Origin: Molossus alvarezi
Lineage: Eukaryota > Chordata > Mammalia > Chiroptera > Molossidae
DNA length: 64,000 nt
NCBI GenBank assembly: GCA_037176705.1
Contig: CM073886.1
Span: forward strand, 93,386,001 to 93,450,000
Reading direction: 5' to 3'
The position numbers and the translations under genes are program-made. Below are positions 1-11,775 of this stretch, piece by piece. The notes beneath the pieces are model-generated. The model was not told the DNA's origin, made no database searches, and worked only from the letters and a program-made list of their open reading frames with translations. Every line of letters starts with the position of its first letter. Position 1 is the stretch's first letter.

Positions 1-1293
1 GGTCACAGAAGCCCTAGTTAAGAGTGGAGCCCCTGTACCCATATGTTATTCTACATAGAAACAGAATTGCCTCGAATGGAGGAAAATCTGCTCTCTCACT
101 CTCAGAGTAGCTCCATGAACTCATATTTCTGGAAAACTTTGAACAAATGCATTTGCTGTGGTGCTGTCCTGTGCAGGATCAGGCCCCGCCTGTGCTCGCA
201 GTGCGCAAACCTCCCTGCCCAGCTTCCTAACCAAGTTTCCCGCAAGTTACACGGAAGGGGACCCACTGCCCTGGTAGCCCGGCTGCATCCCATAGATGGC
301 AGTAAACTCACTTTCTAGCACTTTTCTCCATCTGCATTGAAATCTGACTCCTTCAGGGAAAGAAAATGAATGCAGAAACTGTGGAGTAATAATTAGCAAA
401 CAGACTCCAGTCATTTGAAAAATTGGCAAGAAGCCTTATTAAAGGAGGTAATAATAGTCATATTTTGCACTTCTAATAGGGCCTTTTATCTCTAGGCCTC
501 CAAGAGCCTGTCTGAGTCACGTAAAGGGAAGAAACACAGAGCTAGGTCAGAAGTCAGGAAGCAAGGACTCTGACATTCAGTAAGGCTTTCTCATTTCAAA
601 CTGAAGGTAGAGTGTCTCCAAGGCATTTAAATCCCAGGAATTTCTGCTGGTTTGAAAAGGAAAGTCAAGCAATGCATTGTGAGACAAACGGCCCATTCCT
701 GGGTTACTACGGAAAACATGCTTTTCTCAAGTTGTTTTCCTATGAAAATAACAACAGAGCTTTAAATACTTAGCTTCCTATAAGCCCACGGACAGCACCA
801 TTATTCACAGGGCCCTAGAAAAACCGAGAAAGCATTTTTATATGCTCTTTCATGTATCAAGGTGTAATTATCAGCACATCTTGTATTTATTCCTGTGAGG
901 CTGGAATAAATACTGCTGCTGATGGAAATCAGTCCTGTGAACTCAATATCATTCATTCTTTATCTCTGGCAGGGAAGGCAGCAGAAGAAAACGACTCCTA
1001 ACATGTATACACAGCGAAAAGACTTAAATCTACAAGATACGGCTGTCCTCCTTGTCCCACATTCAACCTGTGTCTTCAGTTTCCCACGTAAACCCCAGAT
1101 CTATTGAAATCTTAGAACATTAAAATTCTCCTTCATTGTTGTCAAGGTTTAGTCACTTGACAACCACAAGACAGACGCCCTGACTATTTGAGGGAACGTA
1201 GGTTTGGGAATAAAGAAGAGCAGCTTTTCCTGGTGCATTAAAACTTGCTTGGGGCTTGGTAGCAAGAATGTGTTTTATAATAACCATTTTTTG
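1..1293. other. Unique non-coding sequence
   Basis: No gene is supported. The open frames are below 100 codons and match nothing I know. About 470-560 is faintly like the 3' half of an antisense MIR, too weak to call. About 640-940 is AT-rich with closely spaced TAAT-like and MEF2-like strings and few signs of repeat origin, so it is a candidate conserved regulatory stretch by look only. A 9 bp inverted repeat lies at 1138-1164. Confidence 0.5.
1138..1164. repeat. Small perfect inverted repeat
   Basis: gttgtcaag (1138-1146) is followed after 9 bases by its exact reverse complement cttgacaac (1156-1164). This could form a short stem-loop or be a dyad protein site. A 9 bp arm can arise by chance in 64 kb, so no function is claimed. 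Confidence 0.5.
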
Positions 1294-1460
1294 GCCGTGT
1301 CACTTTGACTTAGGGCAAGCTAATTAACCTCTCAGAGCATCAATTTCTTCACTGTAGTAATTCCTACCTCATGAAAGATGGCTAAAGGATTCAGTGAAAT
1401 CATGAATGTAAAACATTTAGCATAGCACCTGTCAGTAGGTTTTCAATAACTATTAGTCAT
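1294..1460 (+). repeat. MIR SINE fragment
   Basis: An ancient tRNA-derived mammalian SINE. The order of the MIR core and 3' end is intact: a gggcaagc-type block, 'aacctctcagagcatcaatttc', a cctacctcatga block, then 'catagcacctgtcagtaggt' leading into a caataa-type end. The 5' end is missing. It is diverged, as expected of this family. Confidence 0.8.
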
Positions 1461-1514
1461 TAAAAAATAGACACGCGCACGTGCAAAAATGCATATGAGA
1501 GACACACATGCGTG

Positions 1515-1532
1515 CACACACACACACACACA
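1515..1532 (+). repeat. Short (CA)n microsatellite
   Basis: A run of about nine CA units, preceded by imperfect CA/CG alternation from about 1471. The alternating purine-pyrimidine stretch is a weak Z-DNA-type tract. Confidence 0.8.
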
Positions 1533-1533
1533 G

Positions 1534-3350
1534 ATTTGAATTTCTATTGATTTAGGTAAATTGGTTCAAATCCTCAAATTCTGAACCCATCAGTCCTCCT
1601 TACAATTCCTACAAGTTCATGACCTCACATCCTCTTGATTTCTTCAAATTCTAAATCCAAGAGTCTCAGATTAATCAACTGCCCAGCCAGCTAGTACATA
1701 GGAAAATGGCTTCTCAGCCATTTTACACATGAAAAAATCTCATTCAGTCTCACAAATACTGTGAATCTGGTCAATTGAATAGCGACTTACATTTGAGAAG
1801 AGATCAGATCTCCCACCTCTTGGCTTTCTGTCATTCTCCTGACTCCCCACCATGCCCCACTATCTTCCAAAAGTGTAGTCTTGAGATATGGAACTCACCC
1901 CCCATGCAGCCCCATCCCTGGGAGGGGTAGCCCAGTCCTTCCCTACCCTCTCCTACTGCTTTTCAGGTGGAAAACAGCTCAACCCAACCAACCAGATTGT
2001 TCCAACTTTCCTGGGATTTTGGGAAATACAACTTCTTTTCTATTACCTTATGATGATGAATTCACTATAAAATTCAGTAGTCAACATTCCCATAGACAAT
2101 GCTGTTTCCTTTCTTCTGTGGAACAATCTATTTTTCTACATTTAGATATAAAAGCATACCTAACACAGTATGTATAGAACATACAGTATGTAAGCACAGT
2201 AACATTATTTATTTCATACTCAAGGAGTCATTTCTACATCACAACTATTTTCTAAGGGTTACATAGTATTGTTTGGTTTTTGTTTCTTAGACTTTTAACG
2301 CTGTATGTAAATTTTTTCTGATTACTGCATTCATCTTGGTCAGATTGTTTTTTGGTTTTTTGGGAGTTACTGTGTCTGGTTGTTGGGTTTTCGTTCTCCC
2401 CCCCTCTAGGCTTTTGTCTTCTTATCCTTTTTTGCTGTTACCAATGTATACTGTCTCCAGAAGTTATCCTTGCACCGTGGTTCCCTTCTGCAGCTTGCAG
2501 TCTACTGGCTGATGAAAGAAGGCAAACGTTGAAGGTGGAGTCAAAGTCAAGACCACTGGCACAGAGTCCCTCAGGACGCTCCTAGGAGCAGAGCGTGGAG
2601 GCTTGGATCCAGAGACTCTCTTCTAGGTATGTGAAGTGGCTCAGTCCTCTTTGTGTTGAGCTCTCCTGGTTCTTCAATGGGTTTTAGATTATTTAAACCA
2701 TAGGAGAAATTATCTGAGAGGAGAGATAGGTTACTATATTGTTTTCCCATCAATCTCATTTTCAAACTCCAGATCAATGACGTCTGAGGGCTGAGGGCTG
2801 GTTGGTTCTCACAGCTGCCTTCCACGGAGCGCTGGCCCTGGGATGTCCCACTCTCAGACTTATGTCTGACGAAAATTGTAAGTCAAAATATTTCCTGTGA
2901 AGGCAAAAATAAGCATTTCACTAAAGTAAATCAGTAAGGCTAAATAATTTTGTATGATCAGATTATACCTCTATACCATACTGTCATAGTTTAATCTAAG
3001 AAAATATTTTTCCTTTCTACATCTCCTCCTTCCTTTGTCCATACTTCTTTCCTCTCTCTTTTTTCTCCTTTATTTGTCTACAGATCAGCGAGTCTCTGTG
3101 TCACTGATGGCAGGGAAAAGGAGGGTCCTGAAATGCTTTACAGTTAGGCCGAGGCAATCACACTATTAATAAATGCTAGTAGCAAGAACATTTTTCCTTT
3201 CTAACTTTGAAAGTAACTATGCTAATTAAAAAAAACAAAACACCTTAGTATCTTGCAGGATTTTCACAGTATGAGCATGTGTCTCCAAAGTTTCACGTTA
3301 TTAGCACTTGAAAATTAAGCCCTTCCTATAGTTCAGGGAGCAGTTACGAT
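1534..3350. other. Unique non-coding sequence
   Basis: No coding exon or confident repeat was seen. About 2160-2220 and 3150-3180 have short MIR-tail-like strings that are too weak to call. A pyrimidine-rich tract runs from about 3003 to 3070. Open frames are at most 98 codons and unremarkable. Confidence 0.45.
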
Positions 3351-3870
3351 TCTCGCAGCGTGTGAGCTCCAGGGCAGAGGCTGACAGCAAACAGACCCGT
3401 GCATGACTGTCACTCAGAGATTCTCTGGCTGCTGAGCCTGGTACAGGACAGGTGGCCCGTCAGGCACCCCGAGTCCATGCTGAGTGTGTATCATTGCTGA
3501 AACGTTCCTTCCTTGCTGGTCCGACTCTGCACGCTTTTCTCTTCGGCACAGCGCCATCGCAGTCGAGGTCAGAGCCTGGCCACCCGGGCGAACATTCTGA
3601 CCTTGGCTGAGTTACCTAAGCTCTTTGTGCCTCCGTGTGTTCATCTCTAAACAGTAGAGACTAATAGTGTTGGCCTTACAGGGTTGTTTTAAAGTTAATG
3701 GAATTAGTAAGTGTAAGATCCTCCGAACGAAGCCTGAAACAGGGTAGCACGACGCCAGCGTTGGTTCGGCCTGTGCTCAGAGGCGAGACCAAGGCCTCCA
3801 GATTGAGGACCCGCAGCTGCCGTGGGGGCTGAAGCGCGTGGGATCTGGACCAGTCTCACGTGGACTGCGG
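3350..3870. other. CpG-enriched segment
   Basis: By eye about 30 CpG dinucleotides fall in roughly 520 bases, far more than in the neighbouring kilobases. A MIR at 3595-3752 lies inside it. No exon, TATA box or transcript feature is evident, so a promoter is only a possibility. Confidence 0.4.
3595..3752 (+). repeat. MIR SINE fragment
   Basis: The core reads ctgaccttggctgagttacc, then an aagctctttgtgcctc block, ttacagggttgtttt, and an end near 'gaaacagggtagcac'. These are MIR blocks in sense order. The 5' tRNA-like head and the extreme 3' end are missing. Confidence 0.75.
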
Positions 3871-3881
3871 CGCTCGCCCTC

Positions 3882-4033
3882 TCACATCCTTAGTCAAAGC
3901 CTCTAAGCTTGTTTCTTTATCTGCACAAGGAGGTTAGTTATAATATCTGCCCATGGGGCTGGTGTGAGGATGAAGTGCATGCAGAGAGCCCACAGGATGT
4001 CGATGCATAGGCAGGGCTCCATGAACAGTAGCC
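3882..4033 (+). repeat. MIR SINE fragment
   Basis: MIR blocks in order: cctctaagcttgtttcttt, a taatatctgcccatggggct block, gtgaggatgaagtgcatgc, then 'ggcagggctccatgaacagt'. It lies in the same orientation about 130 bp after the previous MIR and is a separate insertion. Confidence 0.7.
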
Positions 4034-4454
4034 TGGGAGATGTGGAGCGGGAGGAGGTCGGTGACTTCTACAGGCAGCTTCCATGTCTTCCTCTGGGAAG
4101 GGGAACCAGCTAAGCCCTTCTCTGGGAACTAAGGAAAGCATTTACACAGCCCTTTCTGTGCTGGGGCTGGCGGTGAGGGACAGACTGAGAGGAGAGCAAC
4201 TGAAAGCACAATAAGACTTGGGGGTGCTGCCAAATCTTGCAGACACCTCCAGAAGGGAAGTTCTGAGTTTTACCCTGCAGCCCCTCATCAGCAGTAAAGC
4301 CCCTACGCCAGGGAGATAAAGAAATAGCCCAGGTACAGGTCTCAGAACACGGCAGACAAGGTCCTAGAAGAAGCTAGGATTTTCTTTTCTGGGTTTCTTT
4401 TCATTCTCAAACCCATTTCCTTGAAAGGGCTGGAGAGGGTGACGGGGATGGTTT
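4034..4454. other. Unique non-coding sequence
   Basis: Mixed composition with no ORF of note and no repeat I recognise. A tctttctgggtttcttttc-like pyrimidine patch sits near 4380-4400. Confidence 0.4.
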
Positions 4455-4590
4455 GGCTTTAGTGCTGCTCCTTCGTTCACCTGGAACGTCTTCCTCCCTT
4501 GCCCTCTTGGAAAACTCCTACCTTCCTTTCAAGGACAAGTTCCGATGTCAATCCAGAAGGCCAGGCCTCTTTAGCTGTGCCTGTGTGTTA
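4455..4590 (+). repeat. L2 LINE 3' region fragment
   Basis: Sense-strand L2 3' blocks are visible: a cctggaacgtcttcctccc block, an actcctaccttcctttcaag block, then tccgatgtcaa and ccaggcctctttagctgtgc. These match the region about 100-250 bases before the L2 3' terminus. Confidence 0.6.
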
Positions 4591-4839
4591 CGGAGGTAGG
4601 AGGGGTTGGGAGAGGCCATGACAATCGAGAAATCGCTGCTTACCTGGGACAGCTGGGGTTTCTATTTGCCACAAATAACCCAGATGAATTTTGTACCTGT
4701 TGTGACTTGTAGTCGTCCTAAGTGCCTAGATGGGATGGGAAGACATTAAATAGACAGTTGTAACTTTATAAGAATTTGAAGGTCTGTATTAAACAATTAA
4801 ACTTCTCTTCTGCCCAGGATTGATCATAAAGATCTGCTG

Positions 4840-4965
4840 GCAAAGCAGTGCCCCTTGAGGGTAGAGACCCTGCCTTGCCCATCTTTGACTCCTGCCAGCC
4901 CTGCGTGCCTAGCACACAGCCTGGCACAGAAGTTGTCCAACAGTGCTGTGTGGACAAAGCTCCCT
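4840..4965 (+). repeat. L2 LINE 3' terminus
   Basis: The typical L2 terminal block is present: ccttgagggtagagaccctg, then 'tgcctagcacacagcctggc' and a degenerate end. It may belong to the same insertion as the fragment ending near 4590, with about 250 bases of unrelated or decayed sequence between. Confidence 0.65.
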
Positions 4966-5289
4966 CTTTTCCCTAAGCCCAACCTGTCTCTCTGTCATAC
5001 ATCTTCCAAATGCATCACACCTCTTGGATCATCTAAATCATCTACAACTTTTCTTGTATTTTTCATATCCGCCAAACTTATCACCTATCCTCACTTCTTC
5101 CCAAGTATCTCCCTGGCCTGGCCCACACAGTTTCTCATAAAGCATAATTGTAATTCCCCTTACTTCTCATTCAAGTTCATCAACACTCCTTTTAACATGC
5201 TGCCCACGGAATCGAACTCCTCCTCCCCTCCTCCGGCCTGCTGCCCTTCTGCCTTCTTGTCTCTTTGCTAATTGAACTACCCGTCATTT
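4966..5289. other. Pyrimidine-rich non-coding sequence
   Basis: C/T-rich on the + strand, which explains the long open frame (138 codons, 4855-5271). That frame starts inside L2 sequence and has serine/proline-rich composition, so it is not a gene candidate. Confidence 0.45.
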
Positions 5290-5400
5290 ATGCTGGCCAC
5301 TTCAGGGTTCTTAGCTGCACCTCCTCCATCATCTCCTCCGTCCACCTCTCGTCAGGCACTAAGTCCTATTGATTGTTCCAACTAAATATTGAACAACTAT
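5290..5400 (+). repeat. Possible L2 fragment
   Basis: 'gtccacctctcgtcaggcac' and 'taagtcctattgattgttcc' followed by an aaatattgaa block resemble the sense strand of the L2-type sequence seen in antisense at 9.7-10.3 kb. The match is short and diverged. Confidence 0.35.
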
Positions 5401-5494
5401 AGTAGGTATTCAGACAGTATATGGTGAAGGAATATAAATGAATAAAATCATCACTTTATATTCATTCCTGCTACTTCCTACTTGAGCAAAGATT

Positions 5495-5790
5495 TTGTTT
5501 TGCTTTGCTTTTATTTCTAAATATTTCAAATGTACAGCAAAGTTGAAAGAAATATACCACTATACCCTTCCCCCAGATTCATCAATTGTTAACATTTTGC
5601 CTCAATTGCTTCCTCTTTCTCTCCTCCCAACACACACACACAACCACACACACTCACTTAAAATATAAAGTAAGGAAGCTGCAGGTATTGTGACATATCA
5701 TCTGTAAATACTGCAGCACACATCTCCTAAGAACTATGAAATTCTCCACAAATTATTTCCCACAAATACCTTTAGAGTGAGGACTTATAA
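5495..5790. repeat. Old L1 (L1M-type) 3' region fragment
   Basis: Blocks known from old mammalian L1 3' regions appear in order: 'ttgaaagaaatataccacta', 'cagattcatcaattgttaac', a gctgcaggtattgtgacat block and 'acatctcctaagaactatg'. A CA-rich patch (5630-5655) sits inside. I leave the strand open because the 3'-UTR orientation is uncertain from memory. Confidence 0.6.
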
Positions 5791-6096
5791 GCTGGGGTTT
5801 AGGGGTGGATTTTAGGGATGGATTTTAGGGAAGGTCCATGAAATCATATGCAAAATCGTGACTGTATGAGTAGATTTTCAGAGGAAGTTCACAGCCTTCA
5901 TCAGAGGCTCAACCCTCCAAATGCGTGCAGGCCCCGCCCTAGTCTCTGCCTCTGTAACTCAACTAGGGAGCGATATGGTCAGTTATAGGTTTTCAGCTAT
6001 CTCAAACTAGTGATAATTCATATGTACATAAACTGTATTCAATGACTTCCTAATGACTGCATGAGAAAGGTTTGTTTTTTTTAAATAAAGTTTTTT
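5791..6096. other. Unique non-coding sequence
   Basis: AT-rich, with the near-duplicate words 'ggggtggattttaggg' and 'gatggattttagggaagg' at about 5800-5835. No exon or confident repeat. Confidence 0.4.
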
Positions 6097-6261
6097 TTTT
6101 TCAACTTCTTGATTTTTTTTAGAGAAAGAGGAAAGGAGAAAGATAGAGGGAGAGAAAGAAACATGATTTGTTGTTCCACCCATTTATGCATTCATTGGTT
6201 GATTCTTGCAGATGCCCTGACCAGGACAATGCTCCAACCAACTGAGCTATCCAGCCAGAGC
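6097..6261 (-). mobile_element. VES-type bat SINE, old copy
   Basis: On the minus strand the element begins gctctggctggatagctcag, an A-box head, and continues with 'ttggttggagcattgtcctg'. Much of the B-box segment is deleted. Then come an acatgatt-type atcgatgttt relic, a C/T-rich body and a T-rich (A tail) end at 6091-6120. aaagttttttt (6087) and aaagttgttt (6265) may be a decayed target duplication. It is the most diverged SINE here. Confidence 0.75.
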
Positions 6262-9194
6262 AAGAAAGTTGTTTCTCAGTGTTTCCACTCTCTTCTTTCA
6301 TAGTTCCCCTCTCCCCAAAGGCAACTGGCCAGCTGTCCCCACCAGGCCACGCTCTGAGCTTCACTTCACTCCACTCCCACTTCTTCGCCTTGTCCCATCA
6401 GTTGCCTTGGCCTCTGGGAAGCTGCCCCAATGCTGTCCCCACTTGCTTCTGTCTGCATTTTGTACATTCTTCTATTATATTAGTTATCACATTTACTGTG
6501 CTGGTTTGTTCAGTGACATTGTGAAGCGCTCAACATAAGAATACATGGATGTATGAGGAAGGATCTGAGCCCTGGTGATCACCTGGCCGCCGGCCTGCTC
6601 TGTTCTCTGAGGCGTGTTCGCACTGACTGGGTGGGCGGTCCTGACCTCAGACCCCTGTTTTGCCTTCACCAGTGGCTTCTGTGTCTCCCTGTATGATACT
6701 CTCGGCTCCTCTAATTTGGGAAGATTACCCCATACCCACATCCCTACTGTCCCTTGATTGTCCAAATTCAACCCCTTGAAAAGACAGCCCTACAGTCAGA
6801 CATGGTAAAGATTTCACAAGATTTAGAGAGGCAGAGACGCCAGGAAATGGATGTTTGTCCCGGCACTGGGACACCAGGAGAAGGAAATGAAGCCAGTCCC
6901 AAGGCCTTGTGAGAAAGCACTAAGCCGTACTGTAGGGCTGCGGCCACTGGGAGCAGAACTTGAGGCTGAACAGGGCAAGCTGGCGCCGGAGAGGTCACAG
7001 GTACCCAGGCGGCTTTCCTGCACAGCCTGGAGCCGTTTTCTTTGATTTTTCCAGGGTGATTCCATTGTGCATCTCCAACATTGGTACTAACACTTCTAAT
7101 CTAGAAATCAGATCCCGACTTGCAAGGATGGCAAGCAGCTGGCCTCCTGGCTGCAGTCCAGATCTGCAGCACAGGTGAGAGACCTGCATTGTTATGACTC
7201 CAAAGCCAAGCATAGTCAAGTGAAACAGCAATGGGTTGGAGAGGAAGGGGTGGCCATTCTATTGTGATTCCACTACCTAGCCAGAGGGATTGCCAAAAAG
7301 GATTCCCCGGAGGGGTTGGGGTTCTGAAGAAAGGGGTTGGGACATCCTGCTGAGCTCCAGCTTCCCCAGAAAACAGCCGCCAGCAGCCCGTGGCCTGTGC
7401 AGGGAAGCTCAAAGGCCAAAGCTGCCTGCTAATGTCAAAGCTGACCTCAGCTGCAGCGCCCTCCTCCTGCCGCTTCCCTGGCGGGTTGGCCCCTGTGGGA
7501 TGTTAGCCCATCTGCTTTCAGAAATGTGGCTGCTCAGCCCTCCTCCCCCAATGGCTGTCTTCCTCTCCCCCCGCAGGAGCACCTGGGCTCCCGGTGAGGG
7601 ATGTTTCTGAAGGGATTCAATCCCCGGTGCTCCAATCAGAATGCATTACCAGGCAGGGTGCATCAGCTCAGCGGTTCGGTTTCCACAATAAATCTCCTTG
7701 CTTTCATGAGTTTAAATCAGACTTAAAACATCGCCCTTAATGTTCTTTTAATGCAGTTTTCTTCTGAATGAGTTCCCTTTAGGTTCGGTCCTTGTCATTA
7801 ATACACTCTCTTGGCAAAGGAAGGAGGGCTCTTTGAGGAAAGCCAGTGTAGGAAACCAGTGGAATTGCCTTGGTGATGCCAGGAGCCTCTTTTGCATTTT
7901 ACAAGGACACTTGAGAAAACAAAACTCTCTGACCGTAAATTTAATTTTCTCTTGACAGCCTCAGTGTCCCTGCAGCCCCAGAAGTTATCCATTACTTCTT
8001 TCTTCTGTAATTAAAAATCAAGGGGGGGAAAATGTACAGGATTAACAGGTTCTAATTTTCATTGATGAGTTCTAAGAGCTTATCAATAATGGGATCAGAA
8101 AAGCCGCTTCGCTTTAGCTCTGTGTTTCCAGGGTGTCTGATTTTGATGGAGAATCTTGCTGAGGATGGAAAATGCTGGTTTCCCAAGGAGTCCCACTGCC
8201 AAAGTCAGGAAGGAGACGAGGTGGGGCAGGCCAAGCAAGTGTGTAGCAGGAGGGAGCAGAAGAGCGGCCGGGGCTTGCAACTTTTACAGACTCAGCATTT
8301 GGGCTCGGGGGAGCTGATTATAGGGAAAGATTAAACAGCCTGTCTTTCTCACACATGTTCCTTCTCTATGGATGGCTTCTGCAGGAAAGGAGCGTGTACA
8401 TATCTGCTTAGGGGGAAGAAAGATATTTCCAATTAAAAGAATATTGGTGGTAATTTCTTTTGAGTTATACATTTGTAGATATAAATACTTTATCAGGGGA
8501 TGGGGCATCCATCCTGTTTATCATCCACAGGGAAGTAGCTAAGCATGGGGTTCTTCGAGACACACTGAGCTGATCGATAGCATCTGGGCTGTGTCATTTC
8601 AAAAGCTGTGACACACAGGCTCCCAGTGAATATGACAGGCATGTGATGGGAATGAGCTACCTAATTGACATGCACAGGTTCCACAAAACTCCTAAATAGT
8701 CAGGCACAGGAATGATTCAACTAGGATTTATTTTTTTTAAAGATAGGGCAGGTAAAGCTTAGATACCATGAAGCAGGAGCCCTAGCACTGGGTCTTGAGG
8801 TTCTACTGCAGAAGAACTGAGGCCCCTGCTGTGCTCAACAGGGTTGGGCTCAAGTTTCAGGCAGAAATTGCATGATTTGGTTCCAAAGCTTGCTTGCTTA
8901 GAGCTGGAGACCAGAAAATGCACAGGATAGCAGAATCAGCCAGCAGCTGGGGATTCTGTCAAAATGATACCAACTCAGCTCCTGCCACAAAAAACCTCTT
9001 AAACCAAGGCTAGAGAATCACAGGCTTCTGAGTTGCCCACTCCCAGGGGTCACCTCTTTGGGGCATCCTGCCAGCCTTCCTGCCAAGCACCCCTCCTCCC
9101 CCAGCGAGGACAGGTCGCACCGCTGAGAAGTCTGGGCACTGAGGGCAGTTTTGTCTCCAGGGCAGCCTCACCTATAATGTCTCCTCTTAGAGGG
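6262..9194. other. Unique non-coding sequence
   Basis: Nearly 3 kb without a confident repeat or exon. About 7240-7620 is GC-richer and carries several 80-106 codon frames on both strands with no recognisable product. About 7660-7830 and 8570-8700 are AT-rich with TAAT-like strings and could be conserved non-coding DNA, but only a cross-species alignment could say. Confidence 0.45.
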
Positions 9195-9447
9195 GATATT
9201 ATATGGATGGGTAAGAGCATGGACTTCCGTCAATTGGTCAGGTTTGAACAAAAGAGTCCACTCTTATGAGCTGTGTGATCTTGGGCCAGTTCCTTAAGCA
9301 TGAGCCTCCATGGGCTTTTCTGTAAGACACGATTATTTTAGTCCTATCACATAGAACCATTATGAGGATTAAATGAGTGAATACAAATCATGTGGAACAG
9401 TGTCCAGTATGTAGGAGGCACTCAATAAATGTTAGCAACTGAAATAT
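9195..9447 (+). repeat. Near full-length MIR SINE
   Basis: The best-preserved MIR here. It has gtaagagcatggacttccgt, a degenerate B-box region, 'tgtgatcttgggccagttcc', 'cattatgaggattaaatgag', 'gaacagtgtccagtatgtag' and the terminal ctcaataaatgttagc. Confidence 0.9.
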
Positions 9448-9699
9448 TATGTCATTTAAGCAGTGATCTTGCCAAAGACAGAGTGACTGCCCTCTCAGAG
9501 CCCTTTCCAACTCTGTGACTTTAAACGGCCAGATGGCCTAACTCACAGCTTTGAAAAAGTGGGGTAGTTGTGGTGGTACACAAGAGGAATTGGGGGAGTT
9601 CGTATGGATGGACACATTAATTCTAATAACTATGCATTTATTGTGTATCAGAAAAAATCAAGTCCATTATTCTCTGAACATTATTGATCAGATTGAAGA

Positions 9700-10330
9700 T
9701 AAGACATTTACAAAGTGAAATGTTTATCCCTCAGAACCTGTGCTACGTGCAACACGGGCAAAATCACGATGACGCTTGAGATGAATCTTAAAGGGTGATT
9801 AAGAATGCCAGAAGGGACTCCGGGCAGGGCCACTGTCTGTGCAAAGGCCCAGGACATAATCCAGTGTAATGGCAGGGACGAGAGATGAGCTGCAGAGGGG
9901 CAGTCGGACAGGGAGGGCCTTACATGCCAAGTTAACACGTTTGCACTTTGTCCCAGGCGTGACGGGGAATGGGGGTGGGTAAGGTTGAAGGGGAGTGGAA
10001 ACAGGAAGCTGGCTAGGACGCTATTGCCAGTTAAGAAACGATGAGGACGTAAAGAGGAGCAGTGGTCCTGGGGAGAGTGAGAGAAGCCGGGAAGTCAAGA
10101 AATCTTTAGAAGGTAAAGAAAGATGCCTAGGATTCTGTCTGGGCATCCAAATAGATACTGTGCCGACAACCAAATCTGATGTGGGGCGGGGGGGTGAGGG
10201 AGATGGTCACTGAGTGAGAGCAGGGGAAATGATGAATGCAGCTTGGGACTGTGGAATTTGAAGTCCCTGTGGGACTTCAGCAGACAGATCTGGGCCAGAA
10301 TCTAATTTAAAGTCAATGGAGCATGTGGAG
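9700..10330 (-). repeat. L2-type LINE fragment, antisense
   Basis: Blocks of the antisense L2 3' region appear in order: 'tgtgcaaaggcccaggacat', a gagggccttacatgccaag block, 'aggaagctggctaggacgct', 'attgccagttaagaaacgat', and 'gtccctgtgggacttcagca'. I call minus because related copies in this orientation begin with the reverse complement of the L2 terminus. Assignment to L2 is from memory. Confidence 0.6.
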
Positions 10331-10587
10331 AAAGAGGGTGCAGGCTACTCTTTCAAGAGGCTGGAAAAGAGAGGTGAAAGACACCTCTAGAGGATTGGAG
10401 AACCTCGATTATGCTTTATTGGCTGAAGATGAGAAGCAGGTGGGAAGGTGGGGGCCATTAATGTGCAGCAATGCCTCTGAGCCCGGGGCTGGCCTCACTG
10501 GTTCCCGAATGCGAGTGTGTGTGTCTTCTGCACGCTTTTATCTCTCCGCCTGGCCCTGTCCTCCAGCCCACCCTGGCCAGCCTCCTC

Positions 10588-11015
10588 CTCCTTCCGTCCA
10601 TCTTTCCTTTCTTCCTTCCTTCAGCAAATATTTATTGAGCACCTACTATGTGTTCTAGGAGCAAACAAATAAATGAAAAAGATAATCATGGACCATCTAT
10701 TCGAGTGAAGGGAGGTAACCGATGAACGAAAAAGTAAAATGTAAAGTGCGTGAGATGGAAATAAGTGCTCTTAATAAAGACCGAGCAGGACAGGGAGATA
10801 GGAGAGCCTTGGAGCAGCGGTGAGCCGCCACAGCAAGTAGGGAGGGCAGATACGGCGTTCAGAAGGCGATATCTGAGACCAGAGCTGAAGGAGGTGGAAG
10901 AGGGGGCGATGTGAATGTCAGGGGGAAACGTGTTCTCAGTAGAGGGAGCAGTGAGAGCAAATGCCCTGGGTTAGAAGAAGGCCACAGTGGTTCAAGAAAC
11001 AGCACAGCAGGCTCA
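10588..11015 (-). repeat. L2 LINE 3' fragment, antisense
   Basis: It opens with the reverse complement of the L2 terminus ('aaatatttattgagcaccta', ctatgtgttctagg). Then come gataggagagccttgg, 'gagctgaaggaggtggaaga', 'gagggagcagtgagagcaaa' and a ggccacagtgg block. A CTTCC-rich tract (10588-10622) leads in. It is distinct from the copy at 9.7 kb because it restarts at the 3' terminus. Confidence 0.7.
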
Positions 11016-11775
11016 CCCTGGACATATTCCTGGCACACTGGGCGCTTAGCCCTGAGTACAATACAGTGCTGTCATTTTATCTCATCTTTCTATCCCCTCT
11101 TGCTCCTAGTCCTTCTTGCCATCAAGCTAATTGCAGTCCCAACTCATGGGGCCCACCTTTCCCCAAACTCATGGGGAACATTTAGGGAATGTAACCTTCT
11201 TTTGGCTTTGGGTATTAACTCTCCCATATTGCTAGCTGGTTTTTCAGTCTGGGAGCCAGGACCTAGGAGTAGTGAGGGAGACCAGGTTGGGGAAGACCAG
11301 GATCATAAATTTAGGCTGAATCTCAGGATAGGGAAAAACCAAATTCCAGTAGTAGAGGGAAGGGTAGGTGACCCTCGTCCTGAATGTGAAGATTGTTTTG
11401 GAACCCTGATTTTGTCTTGTGGGGAAGCCAGGCAAGGAATAGTTTCTGGTGGTTTTCAGATCAAATGTTCACAAAGTCGATTCAGAAAAAGTTGGGCAGT
11501 AGGGCAACTTAGGTAACCAAGAAGATGACAGGAATGTGCTGAAAAGCCAGTGTGTCAGGGTAGGTCCAGCATCAAGTTTCTGAGAAACTCAAGTTCGGGG
11601 TCAAGAGACATAGTTGCCAAAGCTCCTGGGACTCAAGCAGGACTTGGTTCCAACTTGACTGGATCAGGCCTAACTCAGTGGTAAGCAGAGAGTTATCAGT
11701 TTGAGATTCTTTATCCCTCACCAGGGATGAGACTAGTTCCAGTCTTGGCTGGGGTCACTCTTAATTGTGGGATTA
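11016..11775. other. Non-coding sequence with a 201-codon frame
   Basis: A + strand frame (10911-11516, 201 codons) starts inside antisense L2 and runs into sequence I do not recognise. It has no identifiable domain. The rest is unique sequence with no clear repeat. Confidence 0.4.

Noticed and set aside
4855..5271. 138-codon Ser/Pro-rich frame
   Set aside because: It starts in an L2 terminus and follows a pyrimidine-rich strand.
10911..11516. 201-codon frame
   Set aside because: It begins in antisense L2 sequence and has no domain I recognise; probably chance.
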